DNA of 64,000 nucleotides from Metallyticus violacea (taxonomy: Eukaryota; Arthropoda; Insecta; Mantodea; Metallyticidae): positions 41,563,501 through 41,627,500 of the forward strand of contig CM060840.1 of assembly GCA_030762175.1 (NCBI GenBank). Direction: 5' to 3'. Position numbers and translations under genes: made by a program. Each line of letters starts with the position of its first letter. Position 1 is the stretch's first letter. Below, one piece after another: positions 34,733 to 45,810 of the stretch. The notes beneath the pieces were generated by a model. It had not been told where the DNA came from, ran no database searches, and saw only the letters and a list, made by a program, of their open reading frames with translations.

Positions 34733-36928
34733 TTATCGTTCATTTGTTTGACGATGCCATTGGGATCCTTCACGTCTGTGTCTCTGTCACCTTGATCTAC
34801 CGAACTCCTATTCATTTCACAGTGGACGCACAAGCATCAGTGTTTTGGAATGATATTCCGCACTCTGGATATGCTACAATTCTCCTTTGATCAAATTCAG
34901 ACACCTACTTGTATTGCTGTCGTTTTTTATGAGGCATGCTCGTTCTTTCTCAGACAAGGTGGTCGATTTAACGTGTATCTTATGGACGCTGCAATTTTAA
35001 TGACAAGTAGTGCATTGTTATTAACTGTGCACATGTTTTTAAAAATACACAATTTCACACTTACAGTATCTAATATATCTTTGCTTAATAAAACTATTGA
35101 ATGCAATGAATAACATTTTTGTTTGATTGCAGGTGAGAAGAATGTTAACAAACTGAATTTGTTATATATTTAATTGCATTCCATGCACAAAAATTTAAAA
35201 TAAAACAAATTACAAATATATTTACCAATTGTTTTAAAGTTATAAGCAACCCAAGAGCGCATACCTGAAAGTTTAAGAAGGTTTTAATGTATACTAAAGG
35301 AAGAACAAAACGTTTTGCATCATTAAGTTGAATATTTTCTGAGAAAAGGTACATTACATGGCAAAATATATGTTGACATAAAATGGCAAAAATAAAAAAG
35401 TTGCATTTGGTAAATTAATTTTGCTTACTGAGATGTTTTCTGATGCTATTAGTGATCTCTTACTCCAAATCAACATACTTATCTCTACTTCCTCTTCTTT
35501 GCTCTTAGCTGCTTGTATATTCTCTCCTATTTCTAGTTGGATACTCTATTATTCTAAAGTTTGCCTACCGAATACTTGCTTCATTCAGTTCTTGCAATGT
35601 TTCTACAAGCCCAGGAATATTTTCATTTTCCATAGAAATTTATCCCTTGTTAATATTTCTATCATTAAAGCAAGCCTCTGCCTCATTAACAGTTGTTTCA
35701 AATTTCACTTGGAGACAAATTTGTCTCTAGGTATTTACTCCAAATAAAGGAATTTGTAGAGTTGTTTACATTTTGGATTTTCTGGGTTGCAGGGATCTCT
35801 ATAAATAGGTCAGTTGATTTCAAGATTGGAAAAATCTCCAGATAACATGTTGAACATAATTATATTCGTTAAAAGGTACAATATTGTCATATGGGCTAAA
35901 ATAAACATAAGCCTTGCAGTAATTTAAATGGTAGATCCTTCAAACTTTACAGGCGTAAACTATAGGTTACTAACTAATTCGAAGTAAAAACAGCAATATT
36001 CGGTGAAGCATTATTAATAGAGAGAAAAAGAAAATAATTATTTATTTTTTCACGTTAATAATACCTTAAAGCTCAATATATTTATTATTTTTATTTCTGA
36101 TTTTCTAATTGTCATCTCAGAACACTTTAAATTTAATTTAAATTATAAAATTCCTAAGTGATTTCAGTATAAAGGTCACTGAAAATGAAATTTTTAGCTC
36201 CTTTCTGGAAATTCGAGATGAATAATGAAATTATAGATTCAAAATGTGTTGAAGTGTACATTCAATCAATTTTTCTTTGATATTATTCAAAAAAGGGAGA
36301 TCATGGGAAAGATACAACGCATTGAAGTTAGAATAAACAGCCTCATAGACTGATGTGCTGGAAGAAGCTAAAACTCCATTAAATCCCCCAAATATCTAGT
36401 CTGATCTGATCTAAAATAAAACAAATCCAGTATTTTTAATTATGAAATATCTCAACAATATAGACTCAAACCACATTTATGATAAATATGTATATTTTAT
36501 TTGCTTTTATCATTATCTCCAATACTCAATAAAAATTCTGTATGAAAATCAGATATATTTGATCCAGTCCTGGGTCAGAGTAGCGGAATGGGATGAATTT
36601 ACCTATAATAATATCTCTACTTGTGATAGTTTACATCAACATGGCATCGTTTGCTGCTATGATTTTTAATTCAGGTACCTGTTTTTCCAATTTAATGATA
36701 AATGTTTTTCGTACAAGATCGGTGGACCGAAAATACGTTTATATTTGAGGCGTTGTAACTTTGAAACCATGAACACGGCAGAAACATGATTACGGGTGCA
36801 AAACATAGAATATATTTTATATTTTTATAAAATATAGCAGAATATAGTATTTCAGTTAGATTTGCTAACAATATAACTTGTATAACATTTTTAAGAATTA
36901 AATTTCCTTTGCATAGTCAAATGATTGA
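34733..36928. other. Intergenic DNA, no gene recognised
   Basis: Contains a pyrimidine-rich plus-strand block at 35421-35760 with a 108-codon frame that reads as low-complexity Leu/Ser/Ile. The complementary strand is purine-rich but shows no LINE motif that I can defend. Confidence 0.4.
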
Positions 36929-36929
36929 C

Positions 36930-37110
36930 CGTTTCCTTGGTCAAATGGTTAAAGTTGCTGACTGCTGGCCGGTAAATTCCAAATTCCATCCCCGGTACTT
37001 GCTAAGGAATTTTCTAAGTTAGGTCTGGGACGGGGTCTACCCAACCGCGTGAGGAAAATTGGAGATATGCCTGGTAAAGTGTCAGTGTACATCAATCAGG
37101 TGATCAGCGG
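36930..37110 (+). mobile_element. Possible third tRNA-headed SINE family
   Basis: A tRNA-like start (TTGGTCAAATGGTTAAAGTT, resembling an A box) is followed some 30 bases later by ATTCCAAATTCCATCCCCGG, resembling a B box. Then comes an unrelated body, GTTAGGTCTGGGACGGGGTC, TACCCAACCGCGTGAGGAAA. It differs from families A and B and occurs only once here, so its 3' end is not defined; 37110-37310 may belong to it. Confidence 0.4.
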
Positions 37111-37826
37111 GATGCTGATACATGTCTCCGTGCAATACTGTTCTCTATCAATGGTGTCCCAAGATGGAGATAGAAAGTGCAGTGGTAGCTACAGCATGCC
37201 AAGTCGCGCCATAGAGGAGAGAAATGTCAATAATTGCTGTGGTTTTACTGTTAAGGTGAACAGTATAGAGATGTATTCTTTACTATCTCAAAAAAGATTC
37301 AGATGAATGGTAAAAGAAGAGTATTTTCCTGTTATCCAAGAAGGAGGGGACCTCTCAACTAGCATTTTGCATCTGTTGTAAATAATTGCTTATTTCGGAT
37401 GACACATCTTTATTAAAGGTTTATATATAAATGAAATTATTCTTTAGTAACAAAGTCTACATGTAATGTATCAATTTTATATCACGTATGCTTAACTTGA
37501 TCAAGAGTTTGCACAAGAATAATACTTCTTCTAACAATATTTTACAATTGCGGATCTCTAATCTGAGACGAAATTATCTAAATGTAAAATCTAAAATTAT
37601 GTCGAAATTTAAATTATGTATAGTAACTTTATATAACTTTAACTTTAAATTATGTATAGTAACATATGAATTTAAGTCGAAAATATCAATATTTATAATT
37701 CTACTATTAAGTGGGTTCGTTGAAAGTTTTGATTCATCTGGTAGGAGAGATGATCAAATCACTTTAATTTTTAAAACGAAGCTTAAAAGCAAGAGCATAG
37801 GAAATGGATATAACAGGTCAAAGTCA

Positions 37827-37875
<49 letters not shown>

Positions 37876-40200
37876 TTATTACCCACAGAAAAAAAAACAG
37901 AATTTAATGAAAGAATAAAGGCTCTCAAAATTAATAAAACCTGAACTCCTTGAAAGTTTTGGGATTTGAATAAGTAGTGAATAGAATAAAAAATTGGAAG
38001 CACTAAATAAAATGGTTTATATTCAAATATTAATGGAAAGGAAACCAAGTAATGCGTTAGGAAGGTTCTTGAAAGTTCATTGAGGGATTTCGGCTCTGTC
38101 TGCAAAAGAGGAGGCCTGGGGCATGATTTAAATGGCAAGGGAATTCCATTAATGAGAAGGATGCTGAGAAAGTTGGAGTAGTTCTCCACTCCCTTAGTTT
38201 TCAAAATGAAATAACCAAATTAAATTCTTTGTTTTTAGGTACAAATTGAATGATAATAAATTTCTTATTTTTTACTTCCCATAATACATTTTAGCGCTTT
38301 TATAAAAAATGTTAAACATTATAAGTACCTACATTTAAACATGCTTACCTATTAATTTAAACCTATGTTTTAATGCTTAAATGATTATATTTAAAAACAG
38401 TATCAAAACAGTTTTAAAATATCCACATGAAAAATGGTTGTCTCTCCTTTATCTTGCGTTTACATATCATTGATCACCTTAAATCATTTAAGAATTATAA
38501 CAATATTATAATTATAGATTTTCTTTTGAATATAATCAATTATAAACTAATATTCGCCGCCATTAATTTTCTGGGTTTCACTTTTGCGCAGGGTAGTGAT
38601 CCCTTAGCCACAACGGTCCGCTCAAGAATGTCAAGTCTCTACGTTACATGGCATTTATGAATAAACCGACAGGGCTAAAAATTAAAATACTTTTAAGTTT
38701 TCAAATTGTGGAAGTGTCTAAAAATGGTAACTTTTCTTCAGAAATGAGATTATGAGATCGGCGTTGTCTTGTATAACCAAATACCTACTGATTCGCATTT
38801 GAAACTCTGTTTACGAAATTGTTTCGTACTTTGTTGGGCAGTTCATTAAAGTTCATTAATTGGATTCATTCTAAGACCTTGTAATTTTTAAAATTAACAT
38901 TGAATTTTCAATGGATATTGTTCTAACCTAGCGCCAATATCATTGATCTTTTCATTTGTTAAAATGAGTAGTCTTTTTGCTTTTATCTTCCTGTGGTTTT
39001 GCATTTCTTTGTTTACTATTTTATGAATTGTCTTATTAAATGAATCAATTCTGTGCCTACGACATTGAGCATTTGATTTCATTTTATCAGCTTACAACCA
39101 TTCAATAGTCTTTGCTACTTACTAAATCTCCAAAACATGACTCCAACAATACTCGCACAGATAGAAGTAATAAAACACCGTACTCATTACAATGTGACGC
39201 ATACCAATTCCCGCTCGAGCCCTGAAGCGCGTGCACCCATCGACTGCCGAGACCACTTTCTCTCGAAGCGAGGCCCAAACAAATGGTTTGCACAGTATAA
39301 TTTGAAAAAAAAAAATTGTGCAAAATAAAAGTTTAGTGGATCTTCAGTCGCTCAAAAATTGCGTTAAAATTAGCGTATACTAATTACAAATCTGCAACAT
39401 ATTTCGTCAATGTTGAGCGCAGTGTTCATGTCTGGTGTAAATTCCTGGGCAGATAGCAACTATATTATTCTGTAGCACGTATCGCTTACTTTGAAAATGC
39501 TTGTGCTACAAAACGAAAACTTATTTAAGCATTTATTTAAATACTTCGAATAGAATCAACTCTATTTATCAGCACGCAGAGGTATTTAAGCCGTAAATAC
39601 GTACTTTTACTGCAATGGTTTTGTATTTCGATCGTCATGTATTTAAAAAACTGATCAACTGCTTAAGCCCTCTATGATTATCTTTAAAACCATCGTCTTG
39701 CAATTGTTCACACATATTATCTCTTCTTTAGTAAGAACAAAGGCAGCAAACTGCAAGTTAATCTCTACTTAAGCTTTCGCTCGATTACTCATTACTTACG
39801 AGTATTAGCGCTCAATATCCCTTCCGAAGAAGGGAGGTTATGGGATAATATCATCAAAGCAATTTTGGATGCTCGACAATTTCATTACCAATTTTTTTAC
39901 AAGCTGCATAACTCTCTCACACATAAATTGATCCTTTCTATGCAATGACAGTACGGAGTAAATTTAGAACAGCAGCTTAAATGACACTATAAAGTTCCCT
40001 CGTTCGAATAATGCATGATTTAAAGTGTTATATTCTGGAGGAACGTTCATAGTTAATAGTACTAAAATAAAATAACACGGAAGAGTTTTTCGCTTTGCAT
40101 GTTTTACCTAAGTGAAAACATTTATGCATTTGAAGCTTGAACGTTTTCAAAATTTTTTGAAGGTTGCTTGCGATGAAATTAGCCAAGATTATTGATTTTC
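37111..40200. other. Intergenic DNA, no gene recognised
   Basis: Apart from the GAAA array at 37827, only chance frames. The longest (139 codons, 37488-37907) is Lys/Asn/Ile-rich and runs into the microsatellite. Confidence 0.45.
37827..37873 (+). repeat. (GAAA)n microsatellite
   Basis: About 11 near-perfect GAAA units. The repeat accounts for the ends of the long overlapping frames on both strands. Confidence 0.95.
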
Positions 40201-40213
40201 ATATTTTTAAATA

Positions 40214-40479
40214 CCGCCACGGGTGGCCGAGGTCGTTAAGGCACGAACTCGTGGGCGGGAGGTCTGGGATCCGATTCCCACCAGGATCGTCCTCCCTGAC
40301 AGATGTTTCCAGGTTTTCCTCAGTCCTCATAAATACCGGGGAGATGCCCTAAACTTAGGTCTGAAACGTTTCCTACCTTAAAAATCCGTTCCCAATTTAT
40401 AATTTCATCTCATGTATCATCAGTGTTCACCGCCTGTAGTGCCTCAGTAGTAAAAACGGGCGTTAAGCACAATTAATTT
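40214..40479 (+). mobile_element. SINE family B copy, full length
   Basis: Head CCGCCACGGGTGGCCGAGGT, then CGTTAAGGCACGAACTCGTG; B box region GGGATCCGATTCCCACCAGG. The body is complete with a small deletion at CATAAATACCGGGGAGATGC (the usual GGCAAAT is missing), ending GTAGTAAAAACGGGCGTTAA. TTTTTAAATA at 40204-40213 recurs at 40480-40489, a probable 10-bp target-site duplication, although the sequence is simple. Confidence 0.92.
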
Positions 40480-40490
40480 TTTTTAAATAT

Positions 40491-40498
40491 GTTATTAT

Positions 40499-40558
<60 letters not shown>

Positions 40559-40594
40559 AAGAATAAGTAGAAGAAGAAGAAGAAGAAGAAGAAG
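40491..40594 (+). repeat. Compound (ATA)n(GAA)n microsatellite
   Basis: AAT/ATA units for about 40 bp, then AAG units for about 65 bp with one TAAGTAG break. It begins two bases beyond the SINE B target-site duplication. Confidence 0.95.
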
Positions 40595-40595
40595 C

Positions 40596-43590
40596 CCGAA
40601 TGTCCCTAAGAAAGGCAAAGGAGTAGCTCTCGTTCGTTAATGCTATGAGCTAATTAGCTAGGGTTGTGTAAAAAGCATTACCTTGTATACTATACTTTGT
40701 TATACTTCTGTTCATCAAATTTCACTCGTTTCGAAGTTGACGTTCTACGGTTTTCCATGTATTGCTTCTTCTTGCTATTCTGGATCATTGTGGACTTGTC
40801 TGTACCGCCTTGGCCTGCCTCTGTGTCATTTGCCTAAGTGCGTGTCCCACATGGTGGTCTTATACGTCCATCTGTCGTCCTACATCCTAGTTATGTAGAC
40901 TCCCCATTTCCACTTCAGTCTGGCGGCCCTTTCTGAGATGTTTGTTGTTAATGAAAAAATAATATTACATATTTTATACAGAATGAGCAGGAACTATGGT
41001 TTCCCTTATATAGAATGATTTTGCTTTTAAAACGAGCAGTATATTCAGTGACGTTTCGATTTTTATCAAGTGTTTTGGCTGTTATATTATTTTTATGCGT
41101 TTTATACGGAACATGTTGAATTTTGGAACTGTTTGATGACACAGGACGGCACAATCTCACTCAGATATGAAAAAAAAAAAAAATATTTGACAGCAGTGAA
41201 TTTTCAGTTTTCTGATCAAAGTTTTGTGGAGCAAGAAAAGGATGAAGTGTTTCGCGTCTAACGGCCACGTTTACTGTTTATCTTTAAAACAAAGGAGCGT
41301 CAGCTGAAAGATGACACGTTTAATGATTCAGATCGTCTTAAAAGGTTGCTCTTTTACCGTGAAATACAACAAAGTGGGACTTCTGAGACACGAATTTTAG
41401 AGTATATAAAATACTTCCTAAACAGAATAGAGCACACCTCATTTAGGACGCTTATTCAAATTTGTGTGTTTTGGATACAAGCAGCGTAATCCTGCACTTC
41501 GAAGCAGCGGGCCGGGATCACCATTACAGAAGCATAATACGGACTTCTCACTTGAGGCAAGTTTCTAGTCACTCAAGGGAATTTTTAAGAAGATATTTAC
41601 AAATATCAACTCGACGCTGGGTCTGAGCCTCATAGGGATCTATTCTTCGACTTTTATACTTACGTCGAGTTGGTCAGGTGCGGAGTTATAGCTGTTTAGG
41701 AAAACAAAACCTTCCTGATAATTCACGAATACTGGCAAGTTTATTTTCCTGGAAGCCAGTGCACAGATTTTTTTCTCTATAGCCTAAGATCGTCCAGAGC
41801 TCGACTATGTTCAAGGCTAATATCACCATTACTGAATAACCTGAACCAGGCAAGGTGGAGAAGAAAAAAAATAGTCGACAGCTGATCCAATAAGAACGCG
41901 AACTACTATTTTATCGTCGCACATTCTTTATAAGATTTGGAGAATATATACTGAATATGTAATGTAATAAAATATATTGGAATTAGTCTTAAATAATACT
42001 TCAGCAATTGTAAACAAATCTTCCTTGCCTAGTAACTTAGAGAACTAAAGATATCGTTTATAGGAAAATACCTTCTAACCAATTTAATACTTTTGCTTGT
42101 AGAAACAAATTAATATAATAATACATAATAAGGTATGCTAGATAAATATTTATAATTTATGTAATGTGGCGTGTTCAACATCTTTATATTTTTAAGCAGC
42201 ATTTTCGTACCCCCTGTACACACTTTCATGAAAATTAAACAAGCATGCCGGATGCCTGAAAATAATTATAAGTAAATTATCTTAGAAAAATGTAATTAAC
42301 ATTGCTTTATTGCTGAGTCTTCTCAACTCTCTAAGCTTTCAGACTATAATTTAGTATTCAAATGTAAATATAAAATTCTGTTTTAAACAACATTAATCTA
42401 TGCATTATCCGTTTTGGTGTTTATTCATTTAACATTCTAAAAGGAAATTTAATAAGTTAAGAATCTGCGCGCACAACTTTAATTTACACCTCTCTTTTCA
42501 ACGATATGATGATCATAACTGAACAGAAATACTTTGTCGCTGAGTAATCAAGAAAATAAATCTTACTCATCCAATTATCCTTTATTTACTGCCAATTTTA
42601 ACAAAAAGAATACGAAAGAAATGCGGATAGAGTTTGATGTTCAATTAGCCAATGTGGCTCGGTAACTGCAGGAAAGCTTCTTTGAGTTTTATTTGCCGAT
42701 CTTAGCAGAGAAGAAGCGCGCAGGAATTCACTTCTTCTCTGATACTGCAGTCTGAGCACAATGGAAATGCCGGCTTCTTACAATACTCTAATGTTATCGT
42801 TAAAGTTTAAACAATAAATCGTGAAATAGCGATGAAAGGGGTGAAAGAATGAGTTAAGATTAATGTTGCTTAGTTGAATAACAATTTAATTAAAGCACTA
42901 GCGAAGGGTATTCCTAAAAACTTCCGAAATAAGTAAAAATCTGAATGTTGCAGTACGGCAGGTTTTAGAGTAGTAAAAGAAAGAAACACATGTACGATCG
43001 TTTTATTGTACATCTGTGCACGTCTAGCGGTGTTTTCTTGCTGTTTTGTCTAAGCGTTTGTACAGATTTATTTACTTCAGCTTGCCCTTTATAAGCAATT
43101 AATTTAAAGTAACTGTAATTTGTGCAAGACAGGATTAATGTTCTGCATGTATAATCCTAAATCTACTTTTTTGTCCTTATAAATATGCATCTGATATAAG
43201 TATAATTTTTCCACCGTTAGTGCTAAGCAGTGTTTACTTGAGAATTCAATGAAAATTAATAAACGTGGTGGAAATTGTGGTTGCATAGCATAGAAGAAGA
43301 AGAAGTAGTAGTTAGTAGTAGTAATAATTTATTTATTTACAAAATATATTTGTTAAGTACATGATTCATCCATGTCACACGTGCGTTTACAATACAGCAA
43401 GAAATAGATTATATAATCCGATATTAACTCTTAAGAGACAAACAATATATATACACTAAATTAAAATAAATAAAATGATAAGAACATATATAATAATAGA
43501 AAAAATAGAAATGCATAAATAAAATAAACAGAAAAGAAAACTTAACCAAAGTAAATAACTTACACCCCCACACGTATATGTGCAAATATT
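40596..43590. other. Intergenic DNA, no gene recognised
   Basis: No recognised transposon. Slightly GC-richer around 41470-41860 without identifiable coding sequence. A small GAA/GTA array lies at 43292-43325. Confidence 0.45.
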
Positions 43591-43599
43591 TCCACAAAA

Positions 43600-44330
43600 G
43601 CGTGACTAATGTTTCCCTACCCCCCGTCTTCCAGATTGTCTGCCTTTTCCGCTCTGAGTTGTCTCACTTGTTTAAAAATTTACCTACTCCCTCCTCCTCC
43701 TCCTTATTTGCCAACAAAGTCCAGCATTGCCACTGCCCTCTCCCCAGCTAACAATGCACCAAGTAGATATTTTTTTTCTATTCTTCTTCCCCCTTGCAGT
43801 AAGCCAAGAATCTTTCTCCGCACATATTGAGCAGATTCTCGTACCTTCTCTATCTGTTACTTTGGTACTCGCCTAATCTAAACCAAGCAAGCGGTGATTG
43901 TAGAATTTGACCCCTGTTTGGAGGTTATGTTTTATCCCCCAGCTTCGGTTGTATATCCAGCAAAACTTTTTCTACACACTCCGAAAGAGTCAGCTGCCTA
44001 TTTATGTTCCACAAGCCTTTCTTGTTTTGCTTCCAAGTCCTCCTCCTATTTTCTCGCTCTGCGATCCAAACGTTACCCATTTCTTTATTTTCAGACTCCT
44101 TTTTAATTTTGAAACCCAGGTCTTATTTTCCCTCGTTCTCATCTGATCCTGTTCCCCTACTTAGTGTCTGATCTCCGTGAACAATTCGTAGTCAGTACTT
44201 CAAAGCTCGGATCCTGCATTCTATCATCTCCCTATAGGCACCAAATTCCCTAAGGATTCCGCAATTTTCTGTACCCCTCCTCACTCCTGAAAGTAAAGGC
44301 GTTTGCCCACATGGATTACAATACAAATAT
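43600..44330 (-). other. Purine-rich minus-strand block with broken open frames, unidentified
   Basis: The plus strand here is markedly C+T-rich, so the minus strand is A+G-rich. Minus-strand frames include YVRRKILGLLQGGRRIEKKY, then LLGALLAGERAVAML, and in another frame NRRRTWKQNKKGLWNINRQL. These look like fragments of a once-coding, basic protein interrupted by frameshifts. I cannot assign a family. A LINE remnant is possible given the strand bias. Confidence 0.25.
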
Positions 44331-45120
44331 AAACAGGTTTTCAGTATTCAGACATAAGGACAAGGTATTTCAGGATAGAGACCTGTGCTTCATGGCAGCC
44401 GATGGAACCTCCAGTACAATCACAATAAAAATAAGCACATAGATGATGATTGGAAGTGATGTCATTTTTTTTCCTTCTCAATCCAGAGTTTCTGGCATTT
44501 CTTAAAGTAATTTTCATCGACATGTATCTTCTGCCAATATGACTCAATATCTCATTTCTTATATATAACTAATTTTTCCTGTTTCTTTACAGACAAAAGT
44601 CGAAAACAGTCAGATCGGGGATTTATGGACTCCAGATACTTTAAATTACACTTAATTATTTATCAGCTGTATGTAGATGCCTTTTTACCCTTAGCCTCTT
44701 ATCGAGAATGCACCTTATTTCTCTAAATTCGTTCTGAAGACACGTTTGTACATTTTATCAAAAAATTCCCTTTTTACATTCTGCAAGAATATAAAAATAT
44801 TTTATTGTAACGTGTACATATGTGGAAGCATTATGAAGCCTATAGCTAAATACCGATAACATCTGTAACAGTCTAGAGTATAGATACTTTATAAGCAAGG
44901 TCACAGTTTTTGAAACCAACTTTACTACTGCTGCAGAGAGAATGGAGTGTTTCGCAGGTCACAATGTGCCCCAAACCTTATGAAACTTATTGGTGAATCA
45001 GGGTACAAACAAGACGAAGCGTAGATCATTACCTAGACCCTCGCTTGTTACCTGACTGGTCGATGGGCATTGCTTTGGTTGTTCAGATTGGAGCTTGTTT
45101 TCAGTAGCTTGTAAGCAGAG
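44331..45120. other. Intergenic DNA, no gene recognised
   Basis: A 68-codon minus-strand frame at 44341-44547 has no recognised domain. The sequence just upstream of the Harbinger remnant may contain its unrecognisable 5' end. Confidence 0.4.
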
Positions 45121-45124
45121 GCGA

Positions 45125-45810
45125 GCGTGGCAATGGATTCGGTTTCGAATATCAGAAATGAGATAACCTTTTTTATTAGATAATTGTGCATCGAAGAGCA
45201 TTACAGTTCAGGAAAACGGAAATAAAAAGATTTGACTATCTTCTACATCCGATGAAACCTCGATTGCAAAAGAACCAAGGAAAAGCGTCATGGCAATTCC
45301 ATAGTCCAAGAAGGAATGCTTGTGGTTACTTTGAGGTAGGTAACATTATTTTTTATTACAATATATCCATAAAAAGTACATTATTTAGCCCTATACCTTA
45401 CTTTTCCCCTTATTTACAAGGTATATGGCAAATGCAGCTTCATTTAAGCACATTGGTTTAGAATTTCGTATGGGATATCCCACTGTTGGTTTAGTAGTTA
45501 AAGAAATTGTGAAGCTGTTGTGGGAAACACTACAGCCAATTCACATGCCAGTGCCTACCAGAGAAATATTCAAGAAAATAGCAATAGAATTTTACGAAAT
45601 TTGGAATTTTCCTCAATGCCTCGGAGAGATGGACAGAAAGCATCTTTGTATCATATCACCAGCACACTCCGGTACAATGTATTATAATTACAACCATTTT
45701 TGTTCAGTTATCCTTCAAGATATCACAAATTCCAACTACAAGTTCACAATAATAGACGTCGATGCCTTGTCCACACTCCAGACTGCATTGTCTTTCAGTG
45801 ACATATGAGC
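45125..45810 (+). mobile_element. PIF/Harbinger transposase remnant (HARBI1-like DDE domain)
   Basis: The plus strand carries the first half of a HARBI1-like transposase. RFDYLLHPMKPRLQKNQGK lies near 45220-45280; LVVTLRYMANAASFKHIG is split by an 85-bp intron (45336-45420); FRMGYPTVGLVVKEI follows, then EFYEIWNFPQCLGEMDRKH, where the Asp of GEMDRKH (about 45632) is the first catalytic Asp. HSGTMYYNYNHFCSVIL and NYKFTIIDVD, with the second catalytic Asp region, come last. A 127-codon frame (45425-45808) is open over most of the DDE part. Damage: a frameshift near 45290-45310 and loss of similarity after 45790, so the rest of the catalytic core, including the Glu, is not visible. The GAIDGKH-type motif has R for G. 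Dead copy, but less decayed than its neighbours. Confidence 0.85.
45336..45420 (+). other. Apparent spliceosomal intron in the Harbinger remnant
   Basis: Donor TTGAG|GTAGGTAAC and acceptor CCCCTTATTTACAAG|GTATATGG with a pyrimidine-rich stretch before the AG. Removing exactly 45336-45420 joins two half-codons and restores a single frame through the conserved LVVTLRYMANAASF stretch; without splicing that motif is broken. This is inferred from the join; no transcript evidence is available. Confidence 0.7.
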
